NCBI RefSeq assembly: GCF_030252325.1
Contig: NZ_CP126981.1
Coordinates: 1 to 64,000, forward strand
DNA length: 64,000 nt
Direction: 5' to 3'
DNA from: Candidatus Mycobacterium wuenschmannii
GTDB lineage: Bacteria; Actinomycetota; Actinomycetes; Mycobacteriales; Mycobacteriaceae
Shown here piece after piece: positions 25,780 to 35,694 of the stretch. Both the position numbers and the translations under genes were made by a program. Numbering within the stretch: the first letter of the stretch is position 1; the number at the start of each line of letters is the position of its first letter. Under the pieces are notes generated by a model, which was not told where the DNA came from, searched no databases, and was given only the letters and a program-made list of their open reading frames with translations.

Positions 25780-27429
25780 ATGGCTCACGAAAAGCGCGGA
25801 CAGGCAGTACTTTTCGACGCCCTGATGACGAAGGGCACGGCCTTCTCGGAGGAGGAGCGCCGCAAGCACGGTCTGCTCGGCCTGCTCCCGACCGCGGTGA
25901 AAACGATGGACGAACAGGTTTTCCACTGCTGGCACGAATTCTCCCGGCGGCGCGACGATCTGGACAAGCACATCTATCTGCGCGCGCTGCAGGACCGCAA
26001 CGAGACGCTGTTCTACCGCGTTCTGCAGGACCACATTCCGGAGTCGCTGCCGATCGTCTATACCCCAACCGTTGGCGAGGCCTGCCAGCGCTTCAGCGAG
26101 ATCTACCGCCGGCCACGCGGGCTGTTCGTGTCCTACCCCGATCGCGACCAGCTGGACGAAGTGCTGGACAACCGGCCACACCGCGACGTCGACGTCATCG
26201 TCGTGACCGATGGCCAGCGCATCCTCGGTCTGGGTGATCAAGGCATCGGCGGGATGGGCATCCCGATCGGCAAGCTGTCGCTGTACACGCTGATCGGTGG
26301 GATCGATCCCGCCCGCACGCTGCCGATCGTGCTCGACGTCGGTACCGACAATGTCGAACTCCTCGAAGATCCGCAGTACCTGGGCTGGCGGCACCGGCGC
26401 ATCGACGACGAGAAGTACTACGCGTTCATCGATATGTTCGTCGCCGCGGTCCGCCGGCACCTTCCCAACGTGTTGCTGCAGTGGGAGGACTTCGCCACCG
26501 CGCACGCGCAGCCGATCCTGGCGCGCTACCGCGACACCCTGCTCACGTTCAACGACGACATCCAGGGCACCGCGGCCGTCACGGTCGGGGCGTTGCACGG
26601 CGCCGCGGAGGTTGCCGGCCGGCCGCTGTCGCAGCAGCAGGTTGTGATGCTGGGTGCGGGTTCGGCGGGCATCGGCGTACTGACCATGATCCTCCGCGAG
26701 ATGGTCAGCGAGGGCTTGTCCGAAGCGGCCGCGCGGGAACGGATCTGGGTGGTCGACGTGGTCGGCCTGCTCACCGACGACCGCACCGACCTGTCCGACG
26801 CTCAGCGTGAGTTCGCCCAGCCCGCCGCCCGGGTGGCCGACTGGGGGCTGTCGGGCACGGCGCAGCTGGCCGATGTGGTGCACCACGTCGACGCCGGCGT
26901 CTTGCTCGGACTGTCCACTGCCACCGGTGCTTTCACCGAGGCGATCGTGCGTGAGATGGCCTCGAAGACCGATCGGCCCATCATCTTCCCGTTGTCGAAC
27001 CCGACTAGTCGTGCCGAGGCGCACCCGGTCGAACTGGACCGCTGGACTGACGGACGCGCACTGATCGCCACCGGATCGCCCTTCGCGCCGATCACCCGAA
27101 ATGGTGCCGAACATGTTGTGGCGCAATGCAACAACGTCTATATCTTTCCAGCGATGGGCCTTGCGGTTACCGCTGCGCAGGCGACCCGCGTCACCGACGA
27201 GATGATGCGCGTCGCCGCCGCGACCCTGGGCGAGGCGTCACCGGCCCTCGCGGACCCGGACCAGTCTTTGCTGCCGTCGTGGTCGGATGCGCCGGACGTC
27301 GCCGTGCTCATCGCCCGGGCCGTCGCGGAGCAGGCCGTCGCCGAAGGGGTTGCGCCGCAACGCAGCGGCGATGAGATCGCCGCGCGGATCCGCGAGGTGC
27401 ACTGGCATCCCATCTACCGCCCGACCTGA
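25780..27429 (+). CDS. mez: Malic enzyme
   Basis: A 549-aa full-length malic enzyme that oxidatively decarboxylates malate to pyruvate. Tyr94 in IVYTPTVGEACQRFSE and Lys165 in MGIPIGKLSLY are the catalytic pair; FNDDIQGTAAVTVG is the metal-binding motif; VVMLGAGSAGIGVLTMI is the dinucleotide-binding loop. The large (about 550 aa) eukaryote-like form is as in M. tuberculosis Mez. The co-substrate preference (NAD or NADP) cannot be stated safely from the loop. Confidence 0.95.
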   Translation: MAHEKRGQAVLFDALMTKGTAFSEEERRKHGLLGLLPTAVKTMDEQVFHCWHEFSRRRDDLDKHIYLRALQDRNETLFYRVLQDHIPESLPIVYTPTVGEACQRFSEIYRRPRGLFVSYPDRDQLDEVLDNRPHRDVDVIVVTDGQRILGLGDQGIGGMGIPIGKLSLYTLIGGIDPARTLPIVLDVGTDNVELLEDPQYLGWRHRRIDDEKYYAFIDMFVAAVRRHLPNVLLQWEDFATAHAQPILARYRDTLLTFNDDIQGTAAVTVGALHGAAEVAGRPLSQQQVVMLGAGSAGIGVLTMILREMVSEGLSEAAARERIWVVDVVGLLTDDRTDLSDAQREFAQPAARVADWGLSGTAQLADVVHHVDAGVLLGLSTATGAFTEAIVREMASKTDRPIIFPLSNPTSRAEAHPVELDRWTDGRALIATGSPFAPITRNGAEHVVAQCNNVYIFPAMGLAVTAAQATRVTDEMMRVAAATLGEASPALADPDQSLLPSWSDAPDVAVLIARAVAEQAVAEGVAPQRSGDEIAARIREVHWHPIYRPT

Positions 27430-27468
27430 CCAGAGCCCGGTCCGCCGCGGCGGACCTACGATGGCGAG

Positions 27469-27831
27469 GTGTGGGAAATCCTTGCGGTGCTGTTGCTCAT
27501 CGCGATCATGGTCAGCCTGGTGGCCCCGCGACTGTTTCGCCGTGGCCCGGGCGCGGGCTCGCTGAGCGGCACGCTGCTGATCACCGGCGTCAGCCCGAAG
27601 CCGGACGCCACCGGCGAGCAGTACGTCACGATCACGGGCGTCATCGACGGCCCTACGGTCAGCGACTACACCGTGTATCAGCGGATGACCGCCGACGTCG
27701 ACAAGTGGCCGTCGGTGGGGGAGTTACGACCGGTGGTCTACTCCGAGCGGAACCCGGAGAAGTGGGCCTTCGCACCGGCGGAGCCGCCCGAGGCGCCCGA
27801 CCCGCCCGACGCGCCGCACCCGTCGGGGTAG
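27469..27831 (+). CDS. Single-pass membrane protein, unknown function
   Basis: A 120-aa protein with an N-terminal membrane anchor (WEILAVLLLIAIMVSLVAPRLF), then a soluble domain with TLLITGVSPKPD and QYVTITGVIDGPTVSDYTVYQR, and a Pro-rich tail (PPEAPDPPDAPHPSG). The soluble part looks like a small beta-rich domain; no named family recognised. GTG start 7 bases after TACGAT (27457-27462), suggesting leaderless expression. Ends 4 bases before the converging fprA stop. Confidence 0.7.
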   Translation: MWEILAVLLLIAIMVSLVAPRLFRRGPGAGSLSGTLLITGVSPKPDATGEQYVTITGVIDGPTVSDYTVYQRMTADVDKWPSVGELRPVVYSERNPEKWAFAPAEPPEAPDPPDAPHPSG

Positions 27832-27835
27832 CGCG

Positions 27836-29197
27836 TCAGCCGTGGCCGATGTGCAGCAGCTTGGCCAGGTTCGGCAGCTTGACACGCGGGCGGCCGTGCG
27901 GCTCACCGGCTGATCTCTCGTGCTCGTCGATCAGCTTCCAGTGCGCGTCGGTGACGACCTTCGGCTGACGTTCGATCAGCCACTCGGCGATTTCCGCGCC
28001 GTGATCAGTGCTGAATTCGGCCAGATCCGCCGCGGCGGTGAGGTCGGCGATCAGCGCGTCGACGGTGTCCTGTGAGTCCTTCTTGTTGGTGCCGATCACC
28101 CCGGAGGGGCCGCGCTTGATCCAGCCGACGACGTATTCGTTGCGGCTGCCGTCGATCCGGCCGTCGCTGTGGGGGATGGTCCCGGTCTTCTCGTCGAACG
28201 GCAGCCCTTCCGTGGGCACGCCCCGATAGCCGACCGAACGGACCACCAACTGCACGGGCACCTCTTCGCGTTCGCCGGTGTCCTTTGCGGTGACGCGTCC
28301 GTTGTCGTCGGTGACGAGTTCGTTGTGCCCTAGCACGATCTTCTCGACCCGGTCCTCGCCGCCGATCTCGATCGGCGAGGTCTGGAATTTGAACACGATC
28401 CGGCGGTGGTCGGGTCGCGGCTCCTTGCCGACGTAGCCCTTGAGCACCTTGATGTTCTGCTTGCAGACCTTGCCGACGGCCGCCGCGTCGTCCTCGGTGA
28501 TGTGCTCGAAGTCGGCGGGGTCGACGATCACGTCGACGTTCTCCAGGTCGGCCAGCTCGCGCAGTTCCAGCGTGGTGAAAGCGGCCTGCAGCGGGCCGCG
28601 GCGACCGACGACGATCACTTCCTTGACGCCGCGGGGGCGCAACGACTCCAGCGCGTGATCGGCGATGTCTGTCTGAGCCAGCTCGTCGGGCTCGGTGACC
28701 AGGATGCGCGCGACGTCGAGCGCGACGTTGCCGTTCCCGATGACGACCGCGCGGCTGCCCGAGAGGTCGGGCGTGGAGGCCTCGAAGTGCGGGTGGGCGT
28801 TGTACCAGCCGACGAAGTCGACGGCGGCGACGCTGCCTGGCAGCTCTTCACCCGGGATGTTCAGCGGCCGGTCGGCCTGGGCGCCGATCGCGTAGACCAC
28901 CGCGTCGTACTGCTCGGCCAGTTCGGTGGCGCTGACATGCTCGCCGATGCCGATGTTGCCGAAAAAGCGGAACCGGTCGTCCTCCGCGGTCTTCTCGAAC
29001 TGCTTGCTGATCGACTTGATCTTCGGGTGGTCGGGCGCGACCCCGGAGCGGACCAGGCCCCACGGCGTCGGCAGCATCTCGAGCATGTCGACGGCGAACT
29101 CGAGATTCTCGTCGGAGTCGGCGGCTTTGAGCAGCGAGGCCGCGGCGAAGAATCCCGAGGGACCCGACCCGACGATCGCAACGTGGTAGGGGCGCAT
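27836..29197 (-). CDS. fprA: NADPH-ferredoxin reductase FprA
   Basis: A 453-aa adrenodoxin-reductase-like flavoprotein, the size of mycobacterial FprA. FAD-binding VAIVGSGPSGFFAAASLL at the N-terminus, MLPTPWGLVRSGVAPDHPKIK typical of the family, NADP-binding VVIGNGNVALDVARIL, and C-terminal VVGWIKRGPSGVIGTNKKD. Transfers electrons from NADPH to ferredoxins that may serve P450s such as those at 20945 and 44915. ATG at 29197 gives the FAD motif at the proper N-terminus; TAGCAT 8 bases upstream suggests a leaderless mRNA. Divergent from prfB. Confidence 0.95.
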   Translation of the reverse strand: MRPYHVAIVGSGPSGFFAAASLLKAADSDENLEFAVDMLEMLPTPWGLVRSGVAPDHPKIKSISKQFEKTAEDDRFRFFGNIGIGEHVSATELAEQYDAVVYAIGAQADRPLNIPGEELPGSVAAVDFVGWYNAHPHFEASTPDLSGSRAVVIGNGNVALDVARILVTEPDELAQTDIADHALESLRPRGVKEVIVVGRRGPLQAAFTTLELRELADLENVDVIVDPADFEHITEDDAAAVGKVCKQNIKVLKGYVGKEPRPDHRRIVFKFQTSPIEIGGEDRVEKIVLGHNELVTDDNGRVTAKDTGEREEVPVQLVVRSVGYRGVPTEGLPFDEKTGTIPHSDGRIDGSRNEYVVGWIKRGPSGVIGTNKKDSQDTVDALIADLTAAADLAEFSTDHGAEIAEWLIERQPKVVTDAHWKLIDEHERSAGEPHGRPRVKLPNLAKLLHIGHG

Positions 29198-29283
29198 AAG
29201 CCACGATGCTAAACGTCCGCCCCATTCGCCCGTGGCCAGTCGCACGGGTCGTCTCGATAACCCGGCCGGTAACGTGATCAGGC

Positions 29284-30390
29284 GTGGACCCCGACCGTCA
29301 GGCTGATATCGCAGCTCTCGACTCCACGCTGACCACAGTGGAGCGAGTGCTCGACGTCGACGGTCTGCGCAGCCGAATCGACAAGCTCGAGCACGAGGCC
29401 GCCGATCCCAACCTGTGGGACGACCAGGCCCGGGCCCAGCAGGTCACCAGTGAGCTCTCGCACGCCCAGGGCGAACTGCGCCGCGTCGAGGGACTGCGTC
29501 AGCGACTCGACGATCTCCCGGTGCTCTACGAGCTGGCGGCTGAGGAGAACGCAGAAGACGCCAAAGCCGAGGCCGACGCCGAACTCAAGGCTCTGCACGC
29601 CGACGTCGAGGCGATGGAAGTGCGCACCCTGCTCTCCGGCGAGTACGACGAGCGCGAAGCGCTGCTCAACATCCGCTCCGGTGCCGGCGGGGTGGACGCC
29701 GCCGACTGGGCCGAGATGCTGATGCGGATGTACATCCGGTGGGCCGAGCAGCACAAGTACCCCGTCGAGGTGTTCGACACGTCCTACGCCGAAGAGGCCG
29801 GCATCAAGAGCGCGACATTCGCAGTGCACGCGCCGTATGCCTACGGCACGCTGTCGGTCGAGCAGGGCACCCATCGGCTGGTGCGGATCAGCCCCTTTGA
29901 CAACCAAAACCGTAGGCAGACGTCCTTCGCCGAGGTCGAGGTGTTGCCGGTGGTGGAGACCACCGACCACATCGAGATTCCCGAGGGTGATCTGCGGGTA
30001 GACGTGTACCGCTCCAGCGGGCCGGGCGGGCAGTCGGTGAACACCACCGACTCCGCGGTTCGACTGACCCACATCCCGACCGGTATCGTCGTGACTTGCC
30101 AGAACGAGAAGTCCCAGCTGCAGAACAAGGTTGCAGCGATGCGGGTGCTTCAGGCAAAGTTGTTGGAACGCAAGCGTTTAGAAGAACGTGCCGAGCTCGA
30201 CGCATTGAAGGGTGACGGCGGCAGCTCCTGGGGAAACCAGATGCGGTCGTATGTGCTGCACCCGTACCAGATGGTCAAAGACCTGCGTACCGAGTTCGAG
30301 GTGGGCAACCCGGCGGCCGTTCTCGACGGAGACATCGACGGATTCCTGGAAGCAGGGATCAGGTGGCGTAACAGAAAAGATGACGACTAA
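29284..30390 (+). CDS. prfB: Peptide chain release factor 2
   Basis: RF2, 368 aa, terminates at UGA and UAA. The stop-recognition tripeptide SPF is at 203-205 ([12 protein letters not shown]) and the catalytic GGQ at 248-250 ([15 protein letters not shown]). The gene is a single uninterrupted frame: there is no in-frame UGA requiring the programmed +1 frameshift found in many bacteria. GTG start 8 bases after TAACGT. Overlaps the channel gene by 11 bases, beginning the prfB-mscS-Pro-rich-ftsE-ftsX-smpB run. Confidence 0.97.
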   Translation: MDPDRQADIAALDSTLTTVERVLDVDGLRSRIDKLEHEAADPNLWDDQARAQQVTSELSHAQGELRRVEGLRQRLDDLPVLYELAAEENAEDAKAEADAELKALHADVEAMEVRTLLSGEYDEREALLNIRSGAGGVDAADWAEMLMRMYIRWAEQHKYPVEVFDTSYAEEAGIKSATFAVHAPYAYGTLSVEQGTHRLVRISPFDNQNRRQTSFAEVEVLPVVETTDHIEIPEGDLRVDVYRSSGPGGQSVNTTDSAVRLTHIPTGIVVTCQNEKSQLQNKVAAMRVLQAKLLERKRLEERAELDALKGDGGSSWGNQMRSYVLHPYQMVKDLRTEFEVGNPAAVLDGDIDGFLEAGIRWRNRKDDD

Positions 30391-31360
30391 CACAACGCTC
30401 TTGGCGGTGAGTACAGCTCAGCGCTGGCACGACTTCTGGCACGGTGTGCTCGGTCAGTGGATCATCACGCGCGGTCTGCGGCTGATCATGGTGGTGATCG
30501 TCGCGATGCTGGCGGTCCGGTTCGTCACCTGGGTCACCGATCAGATCACCCGGCAACTCGACGAGCGCTTCGTCGAGGGCGACGCGCTGGTGCGCTCGGA
30601 ATCGTCCAAGCACCGGCAGGCCGTCGCGTCGGTCATCCAATGGGTGTCAATCGTGTTGATCGCGATCTGGGGGATCGTCCAGATCGCGAGTGTGCTCAGT
30701 TTTTCCGTGTCGGGACTAGTGGCGCCGGCGACCGTCATCGGTGCCGCTCTCGGTTTCGGCGCTCAGCAAGTCGTCCGCGACATCCTGTCCGGTTTCTTCA
30801 TCATCGTCGAAAAGCAGTACGGTTTCGGCGATTTGGTGACGCTGACGGTGGTGTCGACAACGGAGTGCAGCGGCACGGTGGAGAACGTCACGCTGCGGGT
30901 CACGCGGTTGCGTTCGCCCAACGGCGAGGTCCTGACCGTGCCCAACGGTCAGATCGTCAAGGCCGTCAACCAATCCAAGGACTGGGCGCGTGCGGTGGTG
31001 GACATCCCGGTTTCGACGAACGTCGACCTCAACAGGGTCGGCGAGGTGCTGCGCCACGAATGCGAGACCGCACTGGACAACCCGGTACTCGGCGAGCTGT
31101 TGCTGGACGCCCCGACGCTGATGGGTGTGGAGAGTATCCAGGTCGACACGGTCACCCTCCGAATGGTGGCCCGCACCCTGCCCGGTAAGCAGTTCGAAGC
31201 GGGCCGGCAGTTGCGCGTGCTGGTGATCCGGGCGCTGGCCCGCGCCGGCATCGTCACCGCGGCCGACGCGAAGGTCGGCGTCGTCGACGGTCCGGGCGTC
31301 GAAGCCGCCAAGGCCGACCAGGAAGAGTTCGAAAAAACCCACGAGCCGGTTCAACGCTGA
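30380..31360 (+). CDS. MscS-family mechanosensitive channel
   Basis: A 326-aa small-conductance mechanosensitive channel homologue (Rv3104c-like position). The transmembrane segments are [41 protein letters not shown] and the pore helix [24 protein letters not shown], with the GFG/Ala-Gly packing typical of MscS TM3, followed by the beta domain starting [16 protein letters not shown]. Probably releases solutes on hypo-osmotic shock. ATG at 30380; the frame is open inside prfB but has no better start. Confidence 0.9.
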   Translation: MTTNTTLLAVSTAQRWHDFWHGVLGQWIITRGLRLIMVVIVAMLAVRFVTWVTDQITRQLDERFVEGDALVRSESSKHRQAVASVIQWVSIVLIAIWGIVQIASVLSFSVSGLVAPATVIGAALGFGAQQVVRDILSGFFIIVEKQYGFGDLVTLTVVSTTECSGTVENVTLRVTRLRSPNGEVLTVPNGQIVKAVNQSKDWARAVVDIPVSTNVDLNRVGEVLRHECETALDNPVLGELLLDAPTLMGVESIQVDTVTLRMVARTLPGKQFEAGRQLRVLVIRALARAGIVTAADAKVGVVDGPGVEAAKADQEEFEKTHEPVQR

Positions 31361-31833
31361 TGAAGCTCACACTCAACGTCCTCGAACGCAACAACCGCGA
31401 TACGGACAAGCACTGGCCGAACTACATGTTCGGCGGGCGGGTGCGGACGTCCACGCTGGTGTTGATCGTTCTGTTCTTCGCCACGTGGTGGACCTACAAC
31501 ACCTATCGGCCACACCCGCCGCCCCCGGCGGCGCCGGCGGTCGTGCCGCCCGGCTACGTGCCGGATCCCAACTACACATGGGTGCCGCGGACCCGGGTTC
31601 AGCAGCCCGAACCCCGGTACGAGACGCCCACGCGCGCGCCGAGCACGACTGTGGTTCCTCCGCCGCCGACGTCGACGTCCCCGACCACAACCACACCGCC
31701 GCCGCTGATCCAGCTGCCGGTGCTGCCCCCGCCGTTCGGCCCCGGTACAACGACGCCTAGCCCGTCGCCCGGACCGTCTCCGTCGCCGCGGCCCGCTCCC
31801 GCTTTGCCCGGGCTCCCGGGCTTCCCTCGATGA
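31360..31833 (+). CDS. Proline-rich membrane-anchored protein (Rv3103c-like)
   Basis: A 157-aa protein with a short cytoplasmic N-terminus ([21 protein letters not shown]), one membrane helix ([20 protein letters not shown]) and a low-complexity extracytoplasmic tail rich in Pro, Thr and Ser. Function unknown; a wall-spanning linker is a guess from composition. Starts on the last base of the channel gene's stop and precedes ftsE, the same order I recall in M. tuberculosis. Confidence 0.85.
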   Translation: MKLTLNVLERNNRDTDKHWPNYMFGGRVRTSTLVLIVLFFATWWTYNTYRPHPPPPAAPAVVPPGYVPDPNYTWVPRTRVQQPEPRYETPTRAPSTTVVPPPPTSTSPTTTTPPPLIQLPVLPPPFGPGTTTPSPSPGPSPSPRPAPALPGLPGFPR

Positions 31834-31885
31834 CGCGACCTGGCTCGCCCGCGCGGCGGGTCGGCCGAACGTCCGAAGATCACCG

Positions 31886-31892
31886 TTAGACT
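31886..31892 (+). promoter_or_regulatory. Predicted -10 element before ftsE
   Basis: TTAGACT lies 8 bases before an in-frame GTG at 31901 and 11 before the ATG at 31904, within a 67-base gap after the proline-rich protein. It fits a mycobacterial SigA -10 element and suggests that ftsE has its own, nearly leaderless, transcript. Confidence 0.4.
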
Positions 31893-31903
31893 GGCGTCCC
31901 GTG

Positions 31904-32593
31904 ATGATCACCCTCGACCGTGTCACCAAGCAGTACAAATCGTCGGCGCGACCGGCGTTGGACAACGTCAACCTCAAGATCGACAAGGGTGAATTCGTCT
32001 TCCTCATCGGTCCGTCGGGTTCGGGCAAGTCGACCTTCATGCGGTTGCTGCTGGGCGCCGAGACGCCGACCAAGGGCGATGTCCGGGTCTCGAAGTTTCA
32101 CGTCAACACGCTGCCCGGTCGGCATATCCCAAAGCTGCGCCAGGTGATCGGCTGCGTCTTCCAGGACTTCCGGCTGCTGCAGCAGAAGACGGTGTTCGAG
32201 AACGTCGCGTTTGCGCTCGAGGTGATCGGCAAGCGCCCCGACGTGATCAATCGAGTGACGCCGGACGTGCTGGAAATGGTGGGGCTGTCGGGCAAAGCCA
32301 ACCGCCTGCCCAACGAACTGTCCGGCGGCGAGCAGCAGCGGGTGGCCATCGCGCGCGCCTTCGTCAACAAACCGTTGGTGCTGATCGCCGACGAGCCCAC
32401 CGGAAACCTCGACCCGGAGACCAGTAACGACATCATGGATCTGCTCGAGCGCATCAACCGCACCGGAACCACGGTCCTGATGGCGACCCACGACCACCAC
32501 ATCGTCGACTCGATGCGGCAGCGTGTGGTCGAGCTGTCGTTGGGGCGATTGGTGCGCGACGAGCAGCGCGGTGTCTACGGGATGGACCGATAA
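31904..32593 (+). CDS. ftsE: Cell-division ABC transporter ATPase FtsE
   Basis: A 229-aa ATPase partner of FtsX; the complex sits at the septum and activates peptidoglycan hydrolases rather than transporting a solute. Walker A is GPSGSGKST (36-44), Q-loop CVFQDFRLL, signature [14 protein letters not shown], Walker [13 protein letters not shown] and switch His in [10 protein letters not shown]. An in-frame GTG one codon upstream is possible, but [12 protein letters not shown] matches known mycobacterial FtsE. The ftsX start codon follows immediately after its stop. Confidence 0.97.
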   Translation: MITLDRVTKQYKSSARPALDNVNLKIDKGEFVFLIGPSGSGKSTFMRLLLGAETPTKGDVRVSKFHVNTLPGRHIPKLRQVIGCVFQDFRLLQQKTVFENVAFALEVIGKRPDVINRVTPDVLEMVGLSGKANRLPNELSGGEQQRVAIARAFVNKPLVLIADEPTGNLDPETSNDIMDLLERINRTGTTVLMATHDHHIVDSMRQRVVELSLGRLVRDEQRGVYGMDR

Positions 32594-33490
32594 GTGCGTT
32601 TCAGCTTTCTCTTCAACGAGGTCCTGAACGGTCTTCGCCGCAACATCACCATGACGGTGGCGATGATCCTCACCACCGCCATCTCGATCGGCTTGTTCGG
32701 CGGCGGCCTGCTGGTGGTTCGGCTGGCCGACCACTCGCGCAGCATCTACCTCGACCGGGTCGAGACGCAGGTATATCTCAACGACGACATTTCGGTCAGC
32801 AACCCGAACACCTGTCAGACCGACGCGTGCAAGGCGTTGCTCGACAAGATTTCGCACCGCAGCGACGTCAAGGCGGTGACGTACCTCAATCGGCAAGACG
32901 CCTACAACGACGCCATTCGCAAGATGCCGCAGTTCAAGGACCTGGCAAGTAAAGACGCGTTCCCGGCGTCCTTCGTCGTCAAGTTGGAGAACCCGGAACA
33001 GCACAAGGAATTCAACGACGCACTCAAGAGCGAACCCGGGGTGCAGGGCTTCTTGAACCAGAAGGAACTGATCGACCGGCTGTTCGCGGTGCTCGACGGC
33101 TTGTCCAATGCTGCGTTCGCCGTCGCGCTGGTACAGGCCGTTGGCGCAATTCTGTTGATAGCCAACATGGTTCAGGTCGCCGCCTATACGCGGCGCACCG
33201 AGGTCGGCATCATGCGACTGGTTGGTGCAACGCGTTGGTACACCCAGTTGCCGTTCCTGGTCGAGTCGATGGTGGCGGCCATCGCGGGTGTCATCATCGC
33301 GATCACCGGGCTGCTGATCGTGCGGGCGCTGTTCCTGGACAGCGCGTTGAGCCAGTTCTACCAAGCGCACCTGATCGCCAAAGTGGACTACGCCGACATC
33401 CTCTACATCTCGCCGCTGTTGCTGCTCGTCGGTGTGGCGATGGCCGGGGTGACGTCGTATGCGACGTTGCGCCTCTATGTGCGGCGGTAG
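32594..33490 (+). CDS. ftsX: Cell-division protein FtsX
   Basis: A 298-aa membrane partner of FtsE. N-terminal [24 protein letters not shown] precedes the first membrane helix; a large extracellular domain (about residues 45-170) follows and includes two Cys ([11 protein letters not shown]), as in mycobacterial FtsX where this domain binds the hydrolase RipC; three further helices end the protein. GTG start directly abuts the ftsE stop. Confidence 0.96.
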   Translation: MRFSFLFNEVLNGLRRNITMTVAMILTTAISIGLFGGGLLVVRLADHSRSIYLDRVETQVYLNDDISVSNPNTCQTDACKALLDKISHRSDVKAVTYLNRQDAYNDAIRKMPQFKDLASKDAFPASFVVKLENPEQHKEFNDALKSEPGVQGFLNQKELIDRLFAVLDGLSNAAFAVALVQAVGAILLIANMVQVAAYTRRTEVGIMRLVGATRWYTQLPFLVESMVAAIAGVIIAITGLLIVRALFLDSALSQFYQAHLIAKVDYADILYISPLLLLVGVAMAGVTSYATLRLYVRR

Positions 33491-33492
33491 CG

Positions 33493-33987
33493 GTGGCCAA
33501 GAAGTCGCACGACAAGTCTGTGCCGGCCCGCCAGATCGTCGCGACCAACCGCAAGGCGCGGCACAACTACTCGATCTTGGACGTCTACGAGACCGGCGTA
33601 GTTTTAGTCGGCACTGAAGTTAAAAGTTTGCGGGAAGGCAAGGCGTCGTTGGCCGACGCGTTCGCCACCGTCGACGACGGCGAGATTTGGCTCCGCAACC
33701 TGCACATTCCGGAGTATCACCACGGCAGCTGGACCAACCATGCGCCGCGCCGCAACCGGAAGCTACTTCTCCACAGGCGCCAGATCGATGTACTCATTGG
33801 CAAAATCAAGGATGGTAACCTCGCGCTCGTTCCGTTGTCGATGTATTTCACCGAAGGAAAAGTCAAGGTGGAGCTTGCATTAGCGCGAGGTAAGCAGGCG
33901 CACGACAAGCGGCAGGACATGGCCAAGCGGGACGCCCAGCGCGAAGTGATTCGCGAGCTGGGCAGGCGATCCAAGGGCATGAGCTGA
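33493..33987 (+). CDS. smpB: SsrA-binding protein SmpB
   Basis: A 164-aa partner of tmRNA required for trans-translation. The oligonucleotide-binding barrel is visible: [34 protein letters not shown] and [11 protein letters not shown], with the basic tail GRRSKGMS that mimics a codon-anticodon stem. GTG at 33493 lies two bases after the ftsX stop; a longer frame runs back into ftsX as shadow. ssrA itself lies 1.8 kb downstream. Confidence 0.97.
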   Translation: MAKKSHDKSVPARQIVATNRKARHNYSILDVYETGVVLVGTEVKSLREGKASLADAFATVDDGEIWLRNLHIPEYHHGSWTNHAPRRNRKLLLHRRQIDVLIGKIKDGNLALVPLSMYFTEGKVKVELALARGKQAHDKRQDMAKRDAQREVIRELGRRSKGMS

Positions 33988-34832
33988 TCGGGGCGGCCTA
34001 CGCCCAGCTCTCCGCAATCAGCTACGGCGTCAGTGATTTCGTCGGGGGTGTAGCGTCCCGGCGCTCGGCCGCGTTGCGCATCATGTTGGTGACGTATCCG
34101 CTTGCCACACTTTTGCTGGGCGTGCTCGCAGTTACCGCCGGCGGCCCGATCCATCCGGGCGCGGTGCTGTGGGGATCGCTCTACGGAATCAGCCAGGCGA
34201 TCGGGGTCTACTGGTTCTACGCGGCCGTGAGTGCCGGGCCGATCTCGGTGGTCTCGCCGCTGGCCGCGGTGCTCAACGCGGCCGTCCCCGTCGCGGTCGG
34301 GGTGGCGCTCGGCGAGCGACCGAGCGCGGGGGCCTCGCTGGGCGTGGTGGTCGCGATGCTGGCGGTGATCCTGGTCAGCCGCGAATCCCCGGCCGACGAG
34401 GACGTCCGTACGCACAGGTTCACCAGCAAGGTGGCGTGGCTGACGATCGGGTCGGGTGTGGCATTCGGGCTGGATTTCGTGCTGCTGCACGAGGCCCCGG
34501 TGGCGTGCCGGATGTGGCCGCTGTTCTTCGCCCGCGCCGCGGCGACCGTCCTGGTCATCGCTGTCGCGGCGATGAGCAAGAACCTCGAGCTGCCGTCCAG
34601 CACGCCGCTGCGGCTGGCAGTACTCGCGGCGCTGCTGGATACCTGCGCCAACGTGAGCATGCTGATGGCGATCCAGAAGTGGATGTTGTCGCTGGCCAGC
34701 ATCCTGATCTCGCTGTATCCGGCGACGACGGTCGTGTTGGCCATCATCGTGCTGCGCGAGCGGCTGACCCGATGGCAGGCGTTCGGCATGGTCCTGGCCG
34801 GGGTATCGGTCAGCATGATCGCCGCTGCCTGA
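33984..34832 (+). CDS. EamA/DMT-family transporter with unclear start codon
   Basis: A ten-helix drug/metabolite-transporter-family protein of about 282 aa with two EamA repeats: the first starts [18 protein letters not shown], the second [16 protein letters not shown]. The substrate is unknown. No ATG, GTG or TTG lies in frame ahead of helix 1: the first conventional start is TTG at 34074, which would delete that helix. The frame is open from smpB, and CTG at 33984 overlaps the smpB stop by 4 bases, so I annotate from there. The start is uncertain; the family call is not. Confidence 0.75.
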   Translation: MIGAAYAQLSAISYGVSDFVGGVASRRSAALRIMLVTYPLATLLLGVLAVTAGGPIHPGAVLWGSLYGISQAIGVYWFYAAVSAGPISVVSPLAAVLNAAVPVAVGVALGERPSAGASLGVVVAMLAVILVSRESPADEDVRTHRFTSKVAWLTIGSGVAFGLDFVLLHEAPVACRMWPLFFARAAATVLVIAVAAMSKNLELPSSTPLRLAVLAALLDTCANVSMLMAIQKWMLSLASILISLYPATTVVLAIIVLRERLTRWQAFGMVLAGVSVSMIAAA

Positions 34833-34860
34833 CCTGCCCGCGGGTCTAGCATCAGGCGTT

Positions 34861-35691
34861 ATGGGCAGTGTCACCATTCTCGACAAGGCCGACGTGTTGT
34901 CCGGGCTGTTCGGAGTCTGGGACAGCATCGAGCAACTGCTGGACGACCTGACCGAGGAGCAGTGGCAGACGTCGACACCTCTGCCCGGCTGGTGTGTGCA
35001 CGACGTCGTCGCGCACATGATCGGCACCGAGTCGTCCCTGCAGGGCATCCCCGCGCCCGACGCCGAGATCGACCTGACGACGCTGGACCATGTGCGCAAC
35101 GATGTGGGCGCAGCCAACGAGCAGTGGGTCCGCCATCTCGGCTCTGAGCCCGGAGATGCCCTGCTGCAACGGTTTCGGGCGATCACCGCGGACCGGTGCG
35201 AAACCTTGTCCGGCATGTCCGTCGACGAGTGGAACGCGCCGACGCCCAGTCCGGTCGGTCTGGAGAGCTTCGGGCGCTTCATGCGGGTGCGCCTGTTCGA
35301 CTGCTGGATGCACGAACAGGACATCCGTGATGGCATCGGATCCAGGTCGCCCGACGCGGAGCTAGGCGGGCCGGCGGCACGACAGTCGCTCGACGAGATC
35401 GCGGCGACGATGGGGTACGTCGTGGGCAAGCTCGGCAAGGCGCCCGACGGGTCCCGCGTCGCAATCGAGTTGACCGGCCCGCTGGCCCGCACCATCCGGG
35501 TCGCCGTCGACGGTCGGGCTCAAGTCGTCGACGACTTCGGCGGCCTCGAACCCACCGTTTCGATCCGCCTCGATGGCCTGTTGCTGGCCCGACTGGCCGG
35601 CGGGCGCACCGATGACACGTCGGGTGTCGCACTCGGCGGCGACACCGAGGTCGGGGCGCGCATCGTGGAGCGTCTCAATTTCGTGATCTGA
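34861..35691 (+). CDS. Mycothiol-dependent maleylpyruvate-isomerase-like protein (DinB fold)
   Basis: A 276-aa protein with an N-terminal DinB-like four-helix bundle of the MDMPI_N family: TPLPGWCVHDVVAHMIG and RLFDCWMHEQDIRDGIG carry the metal-binding His residues, and the C-terminal third resembles the sterol-carrier-like domain often paired with it. Such proteins use mycothiol as cofactor or detoxify electrophiles; the substrate is unknown. TAGCAT (34847-34852) followed by 8 bases and the ATG suggests a leaderless transcript. Confidence 0.82.
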   Translation: MGSVTILDKADVLSGLFGVWDSIEQLLDDLTEEQWQTSTPLPGWCVHDVVAHMIGTESSLQGIPAPDAEIDLTTLDHVRNDVGAANEQWVRHLGSEPGDALLQRFRAITADRCETLSGMSVDEWNAPTPSPVGLESFGRFMRVRLFDCWMHEQDIRDGIGSRSPDAELGGPAARQSLDEIAATMGYVVGKLGKAPDGSRVAIELTGPLARTIRVAVDGRAQVVDDFGGLEPTVSIRLDGLLLARLAGGRTDDTSGVALGGDTEVGARIVERLNFVI

Positions 35692-35694
35692 GCA

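Noticed and set aside
24910-27126. A 738-codon open frame on the minus strand
   Set aside because: It is antisense to most of hisN and the malic enzyme, has no family features, and is Arg/His/Pro-rich in the manner of high-GC shadow frames.
29284-30390. Programmed frameshift in prfB
   Set aside because: The frame is continuous from the GTG through SPF and GGQ with no in-frame UGA near codon 25.
31886-33370. A 494-codon open frame on the minus strand
   Set aside because: Antisense to ftsE and ftsX, which carry every expected motif; the composition is of a shadow frame.
33717-35495. A 592-codon open frame on the minus strand
   Set aside because: Covers smpB, the transporter and the MDMPI-like gene in antisense; no motif.
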